Positions 52,827 through 63,700 of a stretch of 64,000 bases of DNA are shown here, in pieces. The notes under the pieces were generated by a model. The model ran no database searches and had not been told where the DNA came from. It was given only the letters and a program-made list of their open reading frames with translations. This DNA comes from Diplosphaera chodatii (lineage: Eukaryota; Chlorophyta; Trebouxiophyceae; Prasiolales; Stichococcaceae). The DNA lies in contig JAALGY010000016.1 of the NCBI GenBank assembly GCA_032358165.1, positions 1 to 64,000 of the forward strand, written 5' to 3'. The translations under genes were made by a program, and so were the position numbers. Position 1 is the first letter of the stretch; each line of letters starts with the position of its first letter.

Positions 52827-53023
52827 GACATTGACATTGATTACATACTGGTGGTGGGCCATTTTGGCCTAGCCACAAGTTCTGGCGGAATAACCCAGAG
52901 CAACATGCACAACGAGTCGTGTCCGAAACCGTTCACTCCCCGCTGACAGGATGGTTCCACTCAATCCCGGTTGGATGTACACCCCTCCAACTCTGCACAA
53001 TGATCATGACAAACCCGCAAAAA
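52827..53023 (-). mobile_element. LINE1 copy l, about 200-bp stub
   Basis: Only the 3' UTR and last codons of LINE1 with a tail of CATTGACATTGACATTG (plus strand), ending at AACCCGCAAAAAG, where T2-like or unique sequence resumes. A severely 5'-truncated insertion. Confidence 0.83.
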
Positions 53024-53245
53024 GCGGCCTTACAACCTAAGAAACGGACGCGAATCGCGTAAAACGTACGTCGGCACGACTTCTCGACTCGCGTGCACGT
53101 CGGCTGGAGACCCTTGCTCGGCTGCCCGCGCCTGTCTACTTGCGTCAGGCACTTGACCCTGAACAAGAGTGCTGTTGACATGAAAAAGATCTTCGAACGG
53201 CGTATGTTGACAACCCACTCAGCCGCCCCTCACGTTCACACGTAC

Positions 53246-54290
53246 GTGCGCACAGGCACTCCCAACATGGCGGTGTTGGGGGAGCTTGGGCGATTCCCGG
53301 TGGCACACACGGCAACGCTGGCCATCTGCCGGTTCTGGAATCGGCTGGTCGCGATGCCCGACACACGCCTCACCAAGCAGGCATTCCTGGAGAACTGTGC
53401 TCTGGCCACCCGGCCGGGGCGCAGCAAGAGCACCTCAGCATGCTGGGCTGCCCAGGTGTGCTCGTTCCTGCACTTCATGTCACCCATCGTTGACGGCATG
53501 CCGCAGCGCATTGACACTTCGGTTGTCAGTGCACACCTGCAGCGCCGCACATTCGATGCTGTGAATGGCAGCGACTTGCGCAAAGTGCGTGAGTGGCTGG
53601 GAGTCAGGGGCCCTGTGAACGGTGACAACTACCAGCTGGCCGGCTACTTGCAGGCAGTCGCCTCCAAGACCGGTCGTCGGCGGTTAGCACAGTTCCGGAT
53701 GGGCAGTCACATGCTGGGGGTGGAAACAGGGAGGTGGCAGCGTCTGCCGCGGGCACAGCGGCTGTGTCAGCGGTGTAGCTGCGGCGTGGTGGATGATGAG
53801 GCACACATGGTCTGGGGGTGTCCTGCTCTAGTAGACCAAAGGGTGCAGCATTCTGAGCTGTTTTAAGACAGCGACATCACCACAGTGGCGGACTTTATGC
53901 AGCAGGATGCCGGGCAACTGGCAGCCTTTTTGCGGGTTTGTCATGACCATTGTGCAGAGTTGGAGGGGTGTGCATCCAACCGGGATTGAGTGGAACCATT
54001 CTGTCAGCGGGGAGTGAACGGTTTCGTACACGACTCGTTGTGCATGTTGCTCTGGGTTTTTCCGCCAGAGCCTGTGGCTAGGCCAAAATGGCCCACCACC
54101 AGTATGTAATCAATGTCAAATGTCAGTTGTGGAGGGGTGTACATCCAACCGGGATTGAGTGGAACCATTCTGTCAGCGGGGAGTGAACGGTTTCGGACAC
54201 GACTCGTTGTGCATGTTGCTCTGGGTTATTCCGCCAGAGCCTGTGGCTAGGCCAAAATGGCCCACCACCAGTATGTAATCAATGTCAATG
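53246..54290 (+). mobile_element. LINE1 copies m and n, tail-to-tail
   Basis: A LINE1 fragment (53246-54116, ORF2 residues from VRTGTPN to the C-terminus, with a TAA near 53863 ending the frame early) is directly followed by a second LINE1 3' end (about 54117-54290). GTACGTG flanks the pair at 53239-53245 and 54291-54297, so they sit together in T2. Either the second inserted into the tail of the first, or the template switched. Confidence 0.8.
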
Positions 54291-54401
54291 TACGTGACAC
54301 GCCGCATTGTGCCGCAGAGCCTTGTTCTCAAGCTTGATTCTGGACGCCCTTTGGGGAAAATATGAACTCACAACAAACAAACAAACAAACAAAGAAAAGT
54401 T

Positions 54402-54884
54402 AACAAAAATAACACGCAGGAAGGCTGCCAGTTGCCCGGCATCCTGCTGCATCAAGTCCGCCACTGTGGTGATGTTGCTGTCCTCAAAGCTTCTGCACTG
54501 CCGGTCCCTGTATGGCCTGCGCGGGCCTTTTCAGGGTTTTTGCCCGCGGGTGCTGTGGCACATGTCTCATGTTAGGTGTCCTCCTTGCTTATTGCTTGTG
54601 TTTTCTCGCGCTTCATTTGCCAGCACCAGGTCATGTTTGTACCATTTTATTTTGTTTCGTTTTGACTTTTGTTTTGGTTCTCGTATTTGTGCATGGCGCC
54701 TCCGCTGAGGCCTTTGCATGAGCCGTGAAGCTTTGCCAGGCAGGGTTGCCAGGGCATACATGTAAGCCTCGTTCCTTCCTTCCCTAAACTGCAATGCCAT
54801 AGGCCTTGGTCTGGACGCCCTTTCAAACAACCAAATTCAGAATTTTGAGGAGAATGCAAACAGAACAGAACAGAACAGAACCAA
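54402..54884. other. Decayed retroelement remains
   Basis: Short recognisable pieces: LINE1 ORF2 C-terminus (about 54419-54490, minus), T2-like CGCGGGTGCTGTGGCAC (about 54545), and a T1/T2 3' end (GGTCTGGACGCCCTTTC, about 54810). They are separated by AT-richer sequence. No gene recognised. Confidence 0.6.
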
Positions 54885-55013
54885 ACAAACAAACAAACAT
54901 ACAAACAAACAAACAAACAAACAAACAAACAAACAAACAAACAAACAAACAAACAAACAAGCAAACAAACAAACAAACAAACAAATAAATAAACAAACAA
55001 ACAAACCAACCAA
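54885..55013. repeat. (CAAA)n microsatellite, about 32 units
   Basis: Nearly pure CAAA repeats with rare CATA, CAAG and AAAT variants. It follows T1/T2-like 3' sequence, so it is probably an expanded retroelement tail. Minus-strand frames reading VCLFVCLF are artefacts of the repeat. Confidence 0.9.
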
Positions 55014-55280
55014 CATCAGCATGCAATGCCTTCCTTCCCATGCACCCCAATCTGCTGCAGCTTCTCGTGGAGCAAAGAAGAGCACAAAGGCTGCTTGTCT
55101 GCCCTGGCTTCTCGATGAAGGGGGGAACGACACCGGTTTGCTTGGTGTTGTGGTCTTCCTCGCGGAAGCCCGCCTGTCCTCGTGTGCAGCTGGTGCTGCT
55201 CAGTCCACGTCATAAACGTTTCGCCAAGCATGCAAGCATACAGCCTTGCCAATAAAGAGCCAATAAACAGCTCAGAATGC
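55014..55280 (-). pseudogene. Ancient LINE1 ORF2 fragment
   Basis: Translated on the minus strand, LLARLYACMLGETFMTWTEQ resembles the LINE1 RT region LLAKLYACMLNEKLMRWTEQ, with many substitutions and frameshifts. It marks the old right edge of the retroelement cluster. Confidence 0.72.
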
Positions 55281-56145
55281 TGCATGTATGCATGCTGCTG
55301 GCCGAAGGAGGTCGTATCCGTCAGCTGCTCGATGCACACGGCAAAGCAAGGTAGAAATGCAACATGTACGTATGCCCTGACAAAGGCTCATGGCTCATGG
55401 AGGGGCCCCAGCGGAGGCGACGTGCACAAGCAGCAACAAACTAAAATTTTAACCGAACCAATGAAACACACGAACAACAACAAAACTGTACAGTTGTGAC
55501 CTGGAGCTGGCAAAAGAAAATATGAAGGAAGGAAGCTTACATGTATGCCTTGACAAGGCCTCATGGCTCATGCAGTGGCCCCAGCGAAGGCGACATGCAC
55601 ACATAAGAAAGAAGTAAAATATAAATAGAACCAAAACCAAATCCAAAGTAAGATCACAGACAGAACACAATTTTAACAACCAGGTGCTGGCAAACGAAGT
55701 GCGATTCACAAGCAACAAGCAAGGAAGACACCTTGTGATCACGCCCGGATGCAGGTTTGTTGCCACGGAGGTATATCTGGCTACCGCATCGTCATGCGCA
55801 AGTGCCATGCTAGAGGTTTGGTTGGTAACCGCAACATGCACTCTGGCGATGATGACATGTTGTGCGGTGTATATGCCTGATCTTGGCATTAGTTTCCGAT
55901 AACCCTCCGTGTCAACAACGTTTGTTTGTTACACGCTGCACGTCACATCCGGATCATGCCACTAGTCTTGGGAAGATTGTTGCAGTAGTGTGTTGCACAT
56001 GCCCGTGACTGACCTGATCAACGTTGCGACCCCATGCCAGCAGTGGCAAGGCAGCTTGAAGCCTTAATTGCCATCTGATGCGAACTCATTCGTCACTGTA
56101 CTGCATAGCATCTTGCGCTATCTCTATTGTGAACATGGATGGATG
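55281..56145. other. Intergenic stretch with a short diverged repeat
   Basis: No gene recognised. A module with TGACAAGGCCTCATGGCTCA and CCCCAGCGAAGGCGAC occurs at about 55540-55604, again at about 55362-55425, and inverted at about 54690-54770. Composition is more AT-rich than in the cluster to the left. Open frames such as 55449-55889 (minus) resemble nothing. Confidence 0.55.
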
Positions 56146-56148
56146 AAT

Positions 56149-57435
56149 CACTACTGGATTTGACCCCCTCGTCCGTGCACGGAATCACCGCGGAACACCC
56201 CCATTTTGACTGCGTTCCGTGCCGCCAGGCTGCCATGCACGATGATGGTTCCTCGGACGTTCCGTGCTGCGCCCCCACTGGACTTGGTACGTTCAGCGGC
56301 CGTTCAGTGGAGTTCCGCGTCGTTCCGCACTGACGTTCCGGTTACCCGGGAACGCAACAGTCTTGTAAGCGTTCCGCGTCACACGGAACTGCGGACGGAA
56401 CGGCAGCGCTGCCTCGAGGAACGTTGGCAAGGAACGCACGGTGCATGTGCATATTACGGTGCATACTACGGTGCATGTGCAGCCCGTCACGCGGCGCGTG
56501 TTCAGCGGCCCATTTTGCGGAGCTTTGCCGGTGTTCCATGCACATGATCGTTGGTGGACAGTGCCGGTCGTTGAGAGCCAAGGAAGCCATGTGCAGGACT
56601 TTGAATCTGGCTGTTACGGTTGCATTGTCACGCTGCATGGGTGCAGTGCCGCGCACGGCCCGTTGCGGCGCCCAAGCACTTCACAATGCACAGACATAGC
56701 ACAGGCTAGAGTGTGCAGCAGGCCGATGCACAGCCCTGCCAAATCTGGGGCCAGAGTATGCGCAATGTTGTCAGCTGCAACCGCCCAACTGTATGTCCTG
56801 GCCAAACATGCACAGCCGCAGGCAGCGCTGCTTGCATCAGTCTAACGCTCAAAGGCAACGCAAGGATGTACGCTGATGGAAGAAGCGCTGCCCGCGGCTG
56901 TGTCTGTTTGGCCGCGACAGTTGGGCGATCTGTGACAGTTCGCTGCCCTGCGCACGCACATGGTGCTCGCCTACACCGAGAGCGCTTGCATTACAGTTCG
57001 AGAAGGTCGCTGCCGGTGACTGACTGGCCTTGCTCGCGCTGCAACGCGCTCTGTGTTCAGTAGATCAGCACGCGATGTGCTGAGCTTCAAATCGCTAAGT
57101 GCTCAACAGGCAGGTTTGTAAGCGATAGGCAACAGCTGCAGTGGCAGAGCCTTTCAATGCGTGGCAAAGGCACACGGAACGCTCCTGCACAGGACCGTTC
57201 CGCGTGCGAGGACTGCAAGGAACGCTCCTGCGTAGGAGTGTTCCGTGTTTCCCACCAGCGTTCCGCGACAGTTCCGTATGCATGACCAGTTCCGCACGGA
57301 ACTCACCACTTCAACACGGAATGACCGCGGAATGCTCCCTCCGCATGATTGCGTTCCGCCCATGCGGAATGCAGTGCGGAACGACCACGGACTGGCACGG
57401 AACGACCGCGGACGAGGGGGTCAAATCCAGTAGTG
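56149..57435. mobile_element. Non-autonomous CACTA-type DNA transposon
   Basis: Terminal inverted repeats of 27 bp begin CACTACTGGATTTGACC at 56149 and end with the inverse (…TAGTG) at 57435. AAT flanks both sides (56146-56148 and 57436-57438), the 3-bp TSD expected for CACTA/EnSpm elements. The interior (1,287 bp in total) is crowded with GTTCCG/CGGAAC motifs in both directions near both ends, typical of subterminal repeats bound by CACTA transposases. No transposase is seen, so it is probably moved in trans. Confidence 0.85.
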
Positions 57436-57438
57436 AAT

Positions 57439-57726
57439 GCCCTGCATTCGTTCGGCATCCTGAACAAGACATCCAGACAGGACGCGTGCCGTTATTTCAT
57501 TCGCCTCGTTGATTTCTGCGCTCTCATGTCGCATGTTCTGCGCAGCAATCCATGTGTAGCTATTGCCAGTGTGGGGCTGGCTGGACCTGCTGAACGTGCG
57601 ACGTGGCATCGGGTTGCATGTGCACGGGTGCAGTACAGTTGTGATCAATATTGGCGGCAAAGTGGCACAAACGCGAGCAACACCATAGGGCGACGAGATA
57701 CTGCGCGCGCTGTAGACATTGCAGTC
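57439..57726 (+). promoter_or_regulatory. Probable 5' region of the hydrolase gene
   Basis: The 288 bp between the CACTA element and the predicted start codon must hold the 5' UTR and at least part of the promoter. No clear TATA box is visible. The frame upstream of the ATG is open, so a longer first exon cannot be excluded. Confidence 0.35.
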
Positions 57727-60556
57727 ATGCGTTGCTTTCTGGCTGTAGCGGCAGCAGCTGCGGTGCTGACGTGCTGGAGTGCTCATCTGGCAGATGCCGG
57801 CACCATTCCAACTGTGCAGGTGCGTCCATTCCGTGACGGCTCTATCTCAAATCAGATGCATCCGACATAGACTGATCTAAACTGTTCTGCAAGCTTTCTA
57901 GGAGAAGTAGTCGCGGCGTAGTCTCTTGTCGAGCTTGCGCAGTGATTCGCGGTGGGACCGACACTATCGAGTAAGCGCCCGAAGCGCAGTCATTTTGAGG
58001 ATGACTAGTGTCCATACATGTGTCGTTACAGCTAGTACACCTCACTGAAGGCTTCACGCCTCTTTGATGGCGAAGCGCATGGGCTACACATGGTACCAGT
58101 TTTCGATAGCAACGTCACTGCATTCCCGCCTGTGGTGCGTGGGGTTGTGCTGGAGGGCACGCACGCGGGTTGGCTGTGAGAAGCATTCCGTTGAGTGGAA
58201 CAGAGAAGCGACATTGCATCAGAGGCGTTTAGTGGATAGACGCCGTGGTCCAAATCACGCGACCAGGCGCCTCTACCTCGAATGTGCACAGCAAACAAGC
58301 TGAGATTCGCCGGGTTGGCGGCATGAGGCTGAAGCATAATATGTTTTCGTTCTGCAAGCAAGCGCAGTATACCTGCAACCCCAGATCAAGGCACTGCACT
58401 AAAGATGGGCAGGCGCGTCTGCGGCTGATCTTGCATGCCTGAAAACCAATGTGCAGCACTTCCCACGCGACAAACAGAACAGAACAGCCTGATTTTGCAA
58501 CACATTGTCAAGATCTCGACTCAGATCCAGCGAGCCTCTTGTACTGTGCAGGGCACAGCTGCTGCTTCTGCAGCTACTGAATCTAGCGCTACCCAAGCAC
58601 CAGCGCTGCCCTACAAGGTGCTGACTCTGCCGAGGCCCTCCAGCAATGGCGCAACCCTCAAGTTTAGCGTCGTGGATCAAGGCACAGGCCCGTCTACCAT
58701 CTTGATGCTGCACGGGTTCCCAGACTCTGCCCAGGTCTGGCGGAACCAGGTACACTGCGATACCCGGTGGTCCCCTGCAGTGCAACTGCACTCTGCCAGT
58801 CACATGCAATAACGCTCTTGTATGAGCCCTTGTTGACCCTTATGTATACAACACTCAGGTGCCCGCACTGGTCAAGGCAGGGTACCGGGTGATTGCCCCG
58901 GATCTGCGCGGATTTGGCAGCACTGACAAGCCGCAGGTGCACATGGTCGCAGCCACGCATTTCAAATAATGCTGCAGATTTGGTCCAACGAGCCCGTATG
59001 ATACCATGTGCAACCGATGAGATGCACGTGGCGTGAAATGCTGCACATGCAGGAGGTGTCAGATTACGGTTTTGTCGATCTCATCACAGATATCATCTAC
59101 ATCCTGGCCACTCTTGGGGCACCACCGCAGCTTAGTGCAATTGTGGCACACGATTATGGTACAACTTAGCTCGTCAGACATGTGTCTTGCTTGGTGTCGT
59201 ACTGCCATGCAACATGTATTTGCATCTGTCTGTTTGTCTACTCAGTAACAAGCACGACATGGTACATCTTACACCACTGCTAGGTACCGCACTTGGCACG
59301 TTCCTGGCATCCTTGAATGGCCAATTCCCTGGGATCCCCTACCAGTAAGCCTGGTGTTTGGTTTGCTGCAGTCCTCACTGTGTGCATACAAGGGTATCCT
59401 GCCATCCTATAGCTTGTTCCTCGTAGTGCTGACACCTACGTCATGATGAGCACTGGCCACTTGAATTACACGGCCAAGTATGCAGACATAAATGACAACC
59501 GTGTCCGCATGCGGCAGATTGCATGGTACTGTTTGTACTTTCAGGTGCACACACCCAGCCTGGTGTCCTACCATTCGACATTTTTCACGCGTCAAGCATT
59601 GGAATGCAACGTGACCATGCCTGTGGTTTACCAGCGTTCAGATGTGGTGCAGGATGCAATTGCGGAGCAGGGCTGGTCAGATGACAACTATGCATTCCAT
59701 AGGACTGTGTTTGCCCCCACAACGCCGAAGTTCATTGTGGATGAACAGGTGTGTCTCAGAGCCTGCATGACCTGCTACGTCGAGGTGGTGTACATCATTG
59801 TACGGGTTTACCTGGTCGGCTCAAATGAGAAGCCTGCTGCGATCAGGTTGCGGCCCTGAAGAAGCCGGTCGGCAGCAATGCCCTGGGGTCGCTGACATCA
59901 GGTGGGGTGGTTGCTATTTTGAAGGACACATGCACGTCCTTCATCTGACCATTCGTCAAGCTTGCTGCAGCACTACCTTTGAACACCTAACATTGCCATG
60001 CTCACATGATATTCCACATGTGATGTTCAGCTTTCAACTGGTATCGGAACCCGACCACTGGCGTCACTGCCGAAAAGTTCAACATACCAAAGCCGGCGGG
60101 TCCTGGTGAGGCGATTCCAGACATTCCCATTCCCACACTCGGTATCATCGGCGAGACAGACGCTTACTCCACCAAAGAATGGTGAGGATAGCACTCGCAT
60201 GCCCGGCCAGGTCTGCATGCAGTGGCGCCTGTCTTTGAAAATCATGTTCTCTACTTGCATCAAAGCTTGCCTTGAATGTGCAGGATGCAAGCCTCGGCAA
60301 GGTGTGCCCAGAGTTTGGTAGTTGTGTATGCCATGCAAAGACCGAGATGTCTCACACGCACTGCTTGCAACAGGCGCTGCCTCGGCATCGAATGCAGAGA
60401 TCACTTGCGCTGCTGTGCAGGTTTGTTGCAAGAAACAAGTACACACTGCGTGTGGTGAACAATGCTGGGCACTGGCTGCCATTGGAAGCGCCCTACACCA
60501 TAAACAACCTGCTGCTCGACTTCATTCCTGATGCCGTCAAGCTTCCGGTTGGCTGA
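57727..60556 (+). CDS. Alpha/beta-hydrolase, epoxide hydrolase type (10 exons, 405 aa)
   Basis: Exons by splice consensus and reading frame: 57727-57819, 58552-58749, 58859-58936, 59053-59158, 59284-59344, 59427-59748, 59847-59901, 60031-60181, 60284-60301, 60421-60556. The total is 1,218 bp with all phases consistent. The protein has a hydrophobic, signal-like N-terminus (MRCFLAVAAAAAVLTCW), the oxyanion-hole motif HGFPDS (about 85-90), DLRGFGSTDKP, nucleophile Asp in VAHDYGG (about 157), lid motif NWYRNP, acid Asp in GETD (about 348) and catalytic His in NNAGHWLPLEAP (about 378). This Asp-His-Asp triad is that of epoxide hydrolases and haloalkane dehalogenases; the first is more likely in an alga. 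Substrate unknown. Exon 9 is only 18 bp. Exon 1 is the least certain. Confidence 0.9.
57820..58551 (+). other. Long first intron of the hydrolase gene
   Basis: 732 bp, much longer than the other introns (82-129 bp), from GTGCGT to TGTGCAG. It contains a weak tRNA-like fold at about 58205-58290 but no recognised gene. Confidence 0.65.
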
Positions 60557-60738
60557 GGTGGGGCATGCTGCGGCTTCACGGGCGACTCGCGGATGAATTG
60601 TGGACGAAGTGTGTTCGAAAAGCACAACGATGCAGCACTGCTTTTGCAGTGCCAGAGTCGACTTTACCGTCGCATGCTGCTCAAAACTGAAGGGCCAATG
60701 CAGCAGCTGAGACGATGCAGCAGCAAAATAGTATGTTG
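60557..60738. other. Convergent intergenic interval
   Basis: Only 182 bp separate the stop codons of the two convergent genes. Their 3' UTRs must share or overlap this space. I see no clear TGTAA polyadenylation signal in it. Confidence 0.6.
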
Positions 60739-63700
60739 TCATGACTTGGATGCTTGGTGCACTGGTGTGGGCGGCAGCTGCACAGGCTGTGCTCCACTCT
60801 GTGGTCGTGCAACATACTCTATGAGCTCCTCCTCTGTGATGTTGTCCTGGATGCTCCTGAGCACCTGCACATATCCAGAAAGTCCCTCGCAAGTGATATT
60901 GTTTCACCGTGGTCTGTCCACCCAGCTGTGCATCGGGAGCATCCACAGTGTTGCACTTGATAGGGAGTGTGCACAGAATAATCCTGCCTTAGGCCATCAC
61001 CTTCTCATACACATGATATGCATTGGGGGTCTCCTTGTCCAGGCGATGCCGCATGTACCGCCAGGCTGAAGCCTCCATATCCCAGGAGCACTCAATGACG
61101 CGATTGATATACTCAGATGGCTCATGACCCTCTGGGAATATCACCTTGGCATCTGCAGATAGGCACAATGTCACATCACGTAATGTACGCTGTCACATCG
61201 TACATCCCTTGAGCACAGCAGATCCTGCGCAAACTCACCCGTGAGTGGTTTCAGCGAGGTCTGTCCGCCGCCGCGACTTTGCAGCAGGCACAGCTGAAAG
61301 CCTGCACGAAATCACGCAGCAGGTCTCACACAGTTCGCTGCAAGTGCGACATGCACCCCATACATGCAGGGTCGACCATGCGCACTGGCAACTGCAGCAG
61401 ATATCAGCGCCAGTGTGCACTCTGACTTACCTCCAGTGGGGGTCCTTTGCAGCATGAAATCAACGGAATTCATGCTGGCAAACTTCCATTTGAGCAGCTC
61501 CTCGCATGTAGCTGGTACATATGGATCGTCGCCCTGCACACGACATGCTGCTGTGATGAAAAATATTCAGCTTGCCTTGCACTGCATGACACAAATGTGC
61601 CATTTACGTACGATTGCAGGTGCTGACAGTTCATACTGTTGCTTGCCGGCTGGAAGATGAGGCCGTCCGATTCATGCGTGAGCTTCTTAATGAACTTGGT
61701 GAGCAGGCTCTGCGTCATGTCCAGTCCCCAGAATGTCTTGTGCCGTAGGCCAAAGTCCTCCTTGTCGTACAGGTGCCGCTGGCCGGGCTGCGCCCGCTCC
61801 TTGTCGCGCGGCGCAATGACGTACTCCTGCAGCATCCTCGTCCGCTCCTGCACACCCAACAGCATGCGGCATGGCGGACGACACAGGTGTGTCTACGAAT
61901 CAGTAACCAAGTGAATAGGTCGCAGCCAGAACGAACCTTGAAGGGGCGGTCTGCCAAAACCTTCTGGTTCAGCACCATCATGTCGTATGCTAGGTACCGA
62001 CGGCGGCAGACGCCGGTCTTTGCATCCTCGTCAACGACCATTTCTCCATCAAGAAGTGTCATGTGATGCGGCTCACGCTGTGGCCTGCTCATGTAAGCTT
62101 GCATGTATCTCACACAGAGCAATGGCTGAAAGACGTTCACTCCACGTTGCCGGGATGGCAGCTGGCAAGCCATGCACCTGCCTGCAGTCAGCATATCGTG
62201 CAAGTCTGAAGGGTTACCCTGGGACAATGCAGCGCAGTTGCACGCGGCGGATACGGAACGAGCGGTCGATGACATACACGCCCCACTTGCACAGCAGCAG
62301 CATGTAGCGCGTGCCATCTGCCTTCCATGTCACCTACACGAATGTGCACAGCCTTACACCAACAGCTCATCACTGTCAAACATGCACTCGAAGCGCAGGC
62401 CAGGACCACAGCAGCCTTGCAGCATCTCCTGGGCAGCCTTCATCATGTGTCATGCACAGCGAAGCACACATGCACACCATGTAGCTTTCTCTCCGGTCCT
62501 GCAGCATGTGGAGATTTGCCCGCGCGAGCGACACAGGCTGGGACCCGGGAAACACCACACGGTTATCGTCAGGCACTCGCCGCAGCAGGAAGCGCATCAC
62601 CTCTTTCTGCACCTGCAGAGCCAAAGGCTGCAGACTCAGCTTGTCTGTGGCTGACCTCACGAAGCACCTCCCACCAGACATGCACGTTGGTGATTGATGC
62701 ATACCTGTGACGCTTCATGCTCATCGATGCTCTCGCCGATGACATCATCATGTGCCAGCTTGGCAGGCGCTGCTACCTCCTCAGCAGCCTTCTGCTCTGC
62801 AAATGCCATGAGGTGACACGATGAGAGCACCAAATGTGCATGCCTACATTGAGCACACAGACTGGTGGGCAGCGGTGCACTTTGGTGGCGCTGTACCCTC
62901 GAGATCCTCTGGCCGTGGGGGATCCTCATCCTCATCCTTCCACGGCGGCATGACTGGTGGCACCACTGCTGATGGGCTGAACGCAAAAGATAGGGCTCAG
63001 GAACAAGAGCACACCAGCTCCTTCACGCGGTGCACCGCTGTGTCAAGCAGCACCTTCAGCAAGTCAACACCAAGTACAATGGCCTACCGGCGCTCATGGT
63101 AGTAGTCAAACAGGCTCTGCACATAGTCCTCTTTGTAGATGCCCGGCGGCCGCAGCTTTGCAAATGTCGTGACAGCATCAGCCACAGACAGCCTTGGTTC
63201 CATCCGCAGCATGAGGCTGACCAGGACATAGCCTGCGTGCGGAAGCCAGGACTGTGACACACTGCCTGCCGTATGTCAGCGTCCAGCTGACCAGCATGCA
63301 TGTGAAGTCACTGGCCTCACCTGTGCGGTTGAATCCATGGGTACAGTGCATCACGATGTATTTTTCCGGGAACTCCAGCGTGTAGTTGAGGAACAGCCAG
63401 AAGAGGTGGTTCACTAGCTCGGGCTCTGGCACCGCGCCACGGCCCTGCATCGGCACCTGCACAGCGTGCACAGACACATGGATCACCAGTGGTAGTTTGA
63501 AAGCAGAAATGTCTGATACCAGTCATCACGAGGTGTGCGAGTCTCTACCTTGTGGTGTGCGACGCCCAGCCACTCCTCCACGCTGTAGTACTGCGATGAC
63601 TTTGTCAGGTCAATGACCAGGCCAACCTGCAAGCACGACCAGGGTTGAAGACAGCGGATGTGCTGTGCCCAAGCGTCTCAGATGGCGACCTGCACTGTAG

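Larger units (their letters stand above)
50506..54401 (+). mobile_element. T2 element 5, old copy split by LINE1 insertions
   Basis: T2 pieces on the plus strand can be followed at 50506-50617, 52378-52826, 53024-53245 and 54291-54401. The last ends in a CAAA tail (GACGCCCTTTGGGGAAAATA, then CAAA repeats). They are separated by LINE1 copies at 50618-52374, 52827-53023 and 53246-54290. The sequence is clearly more diverged than other T2 copies (for example CCCACGGGTG for CCCGCGGGTG), so this is among the oldest elements here. Confidence 0.75.

Noticed and set aside
54647..55050. VCLFVCLF-type hydrophobic frames resembling membrane proteins
   Set aside because: They are translations of a (CAAA)n microsatellite.
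56206..56845. Frames inside the CACTA element as a transposase
   Set aside because: They are short, contain no DDE-type motif, and consist of subterminal repeat sequence.
58205..58290. tRNA-like fold in the first hydrolase intron (D-arm-like AGTGGATAG, loop TCCAAAT)
   Set aside because: Acceptor and T stems do not pair properly and spacing is wrong; at best a decayed pseudogene.
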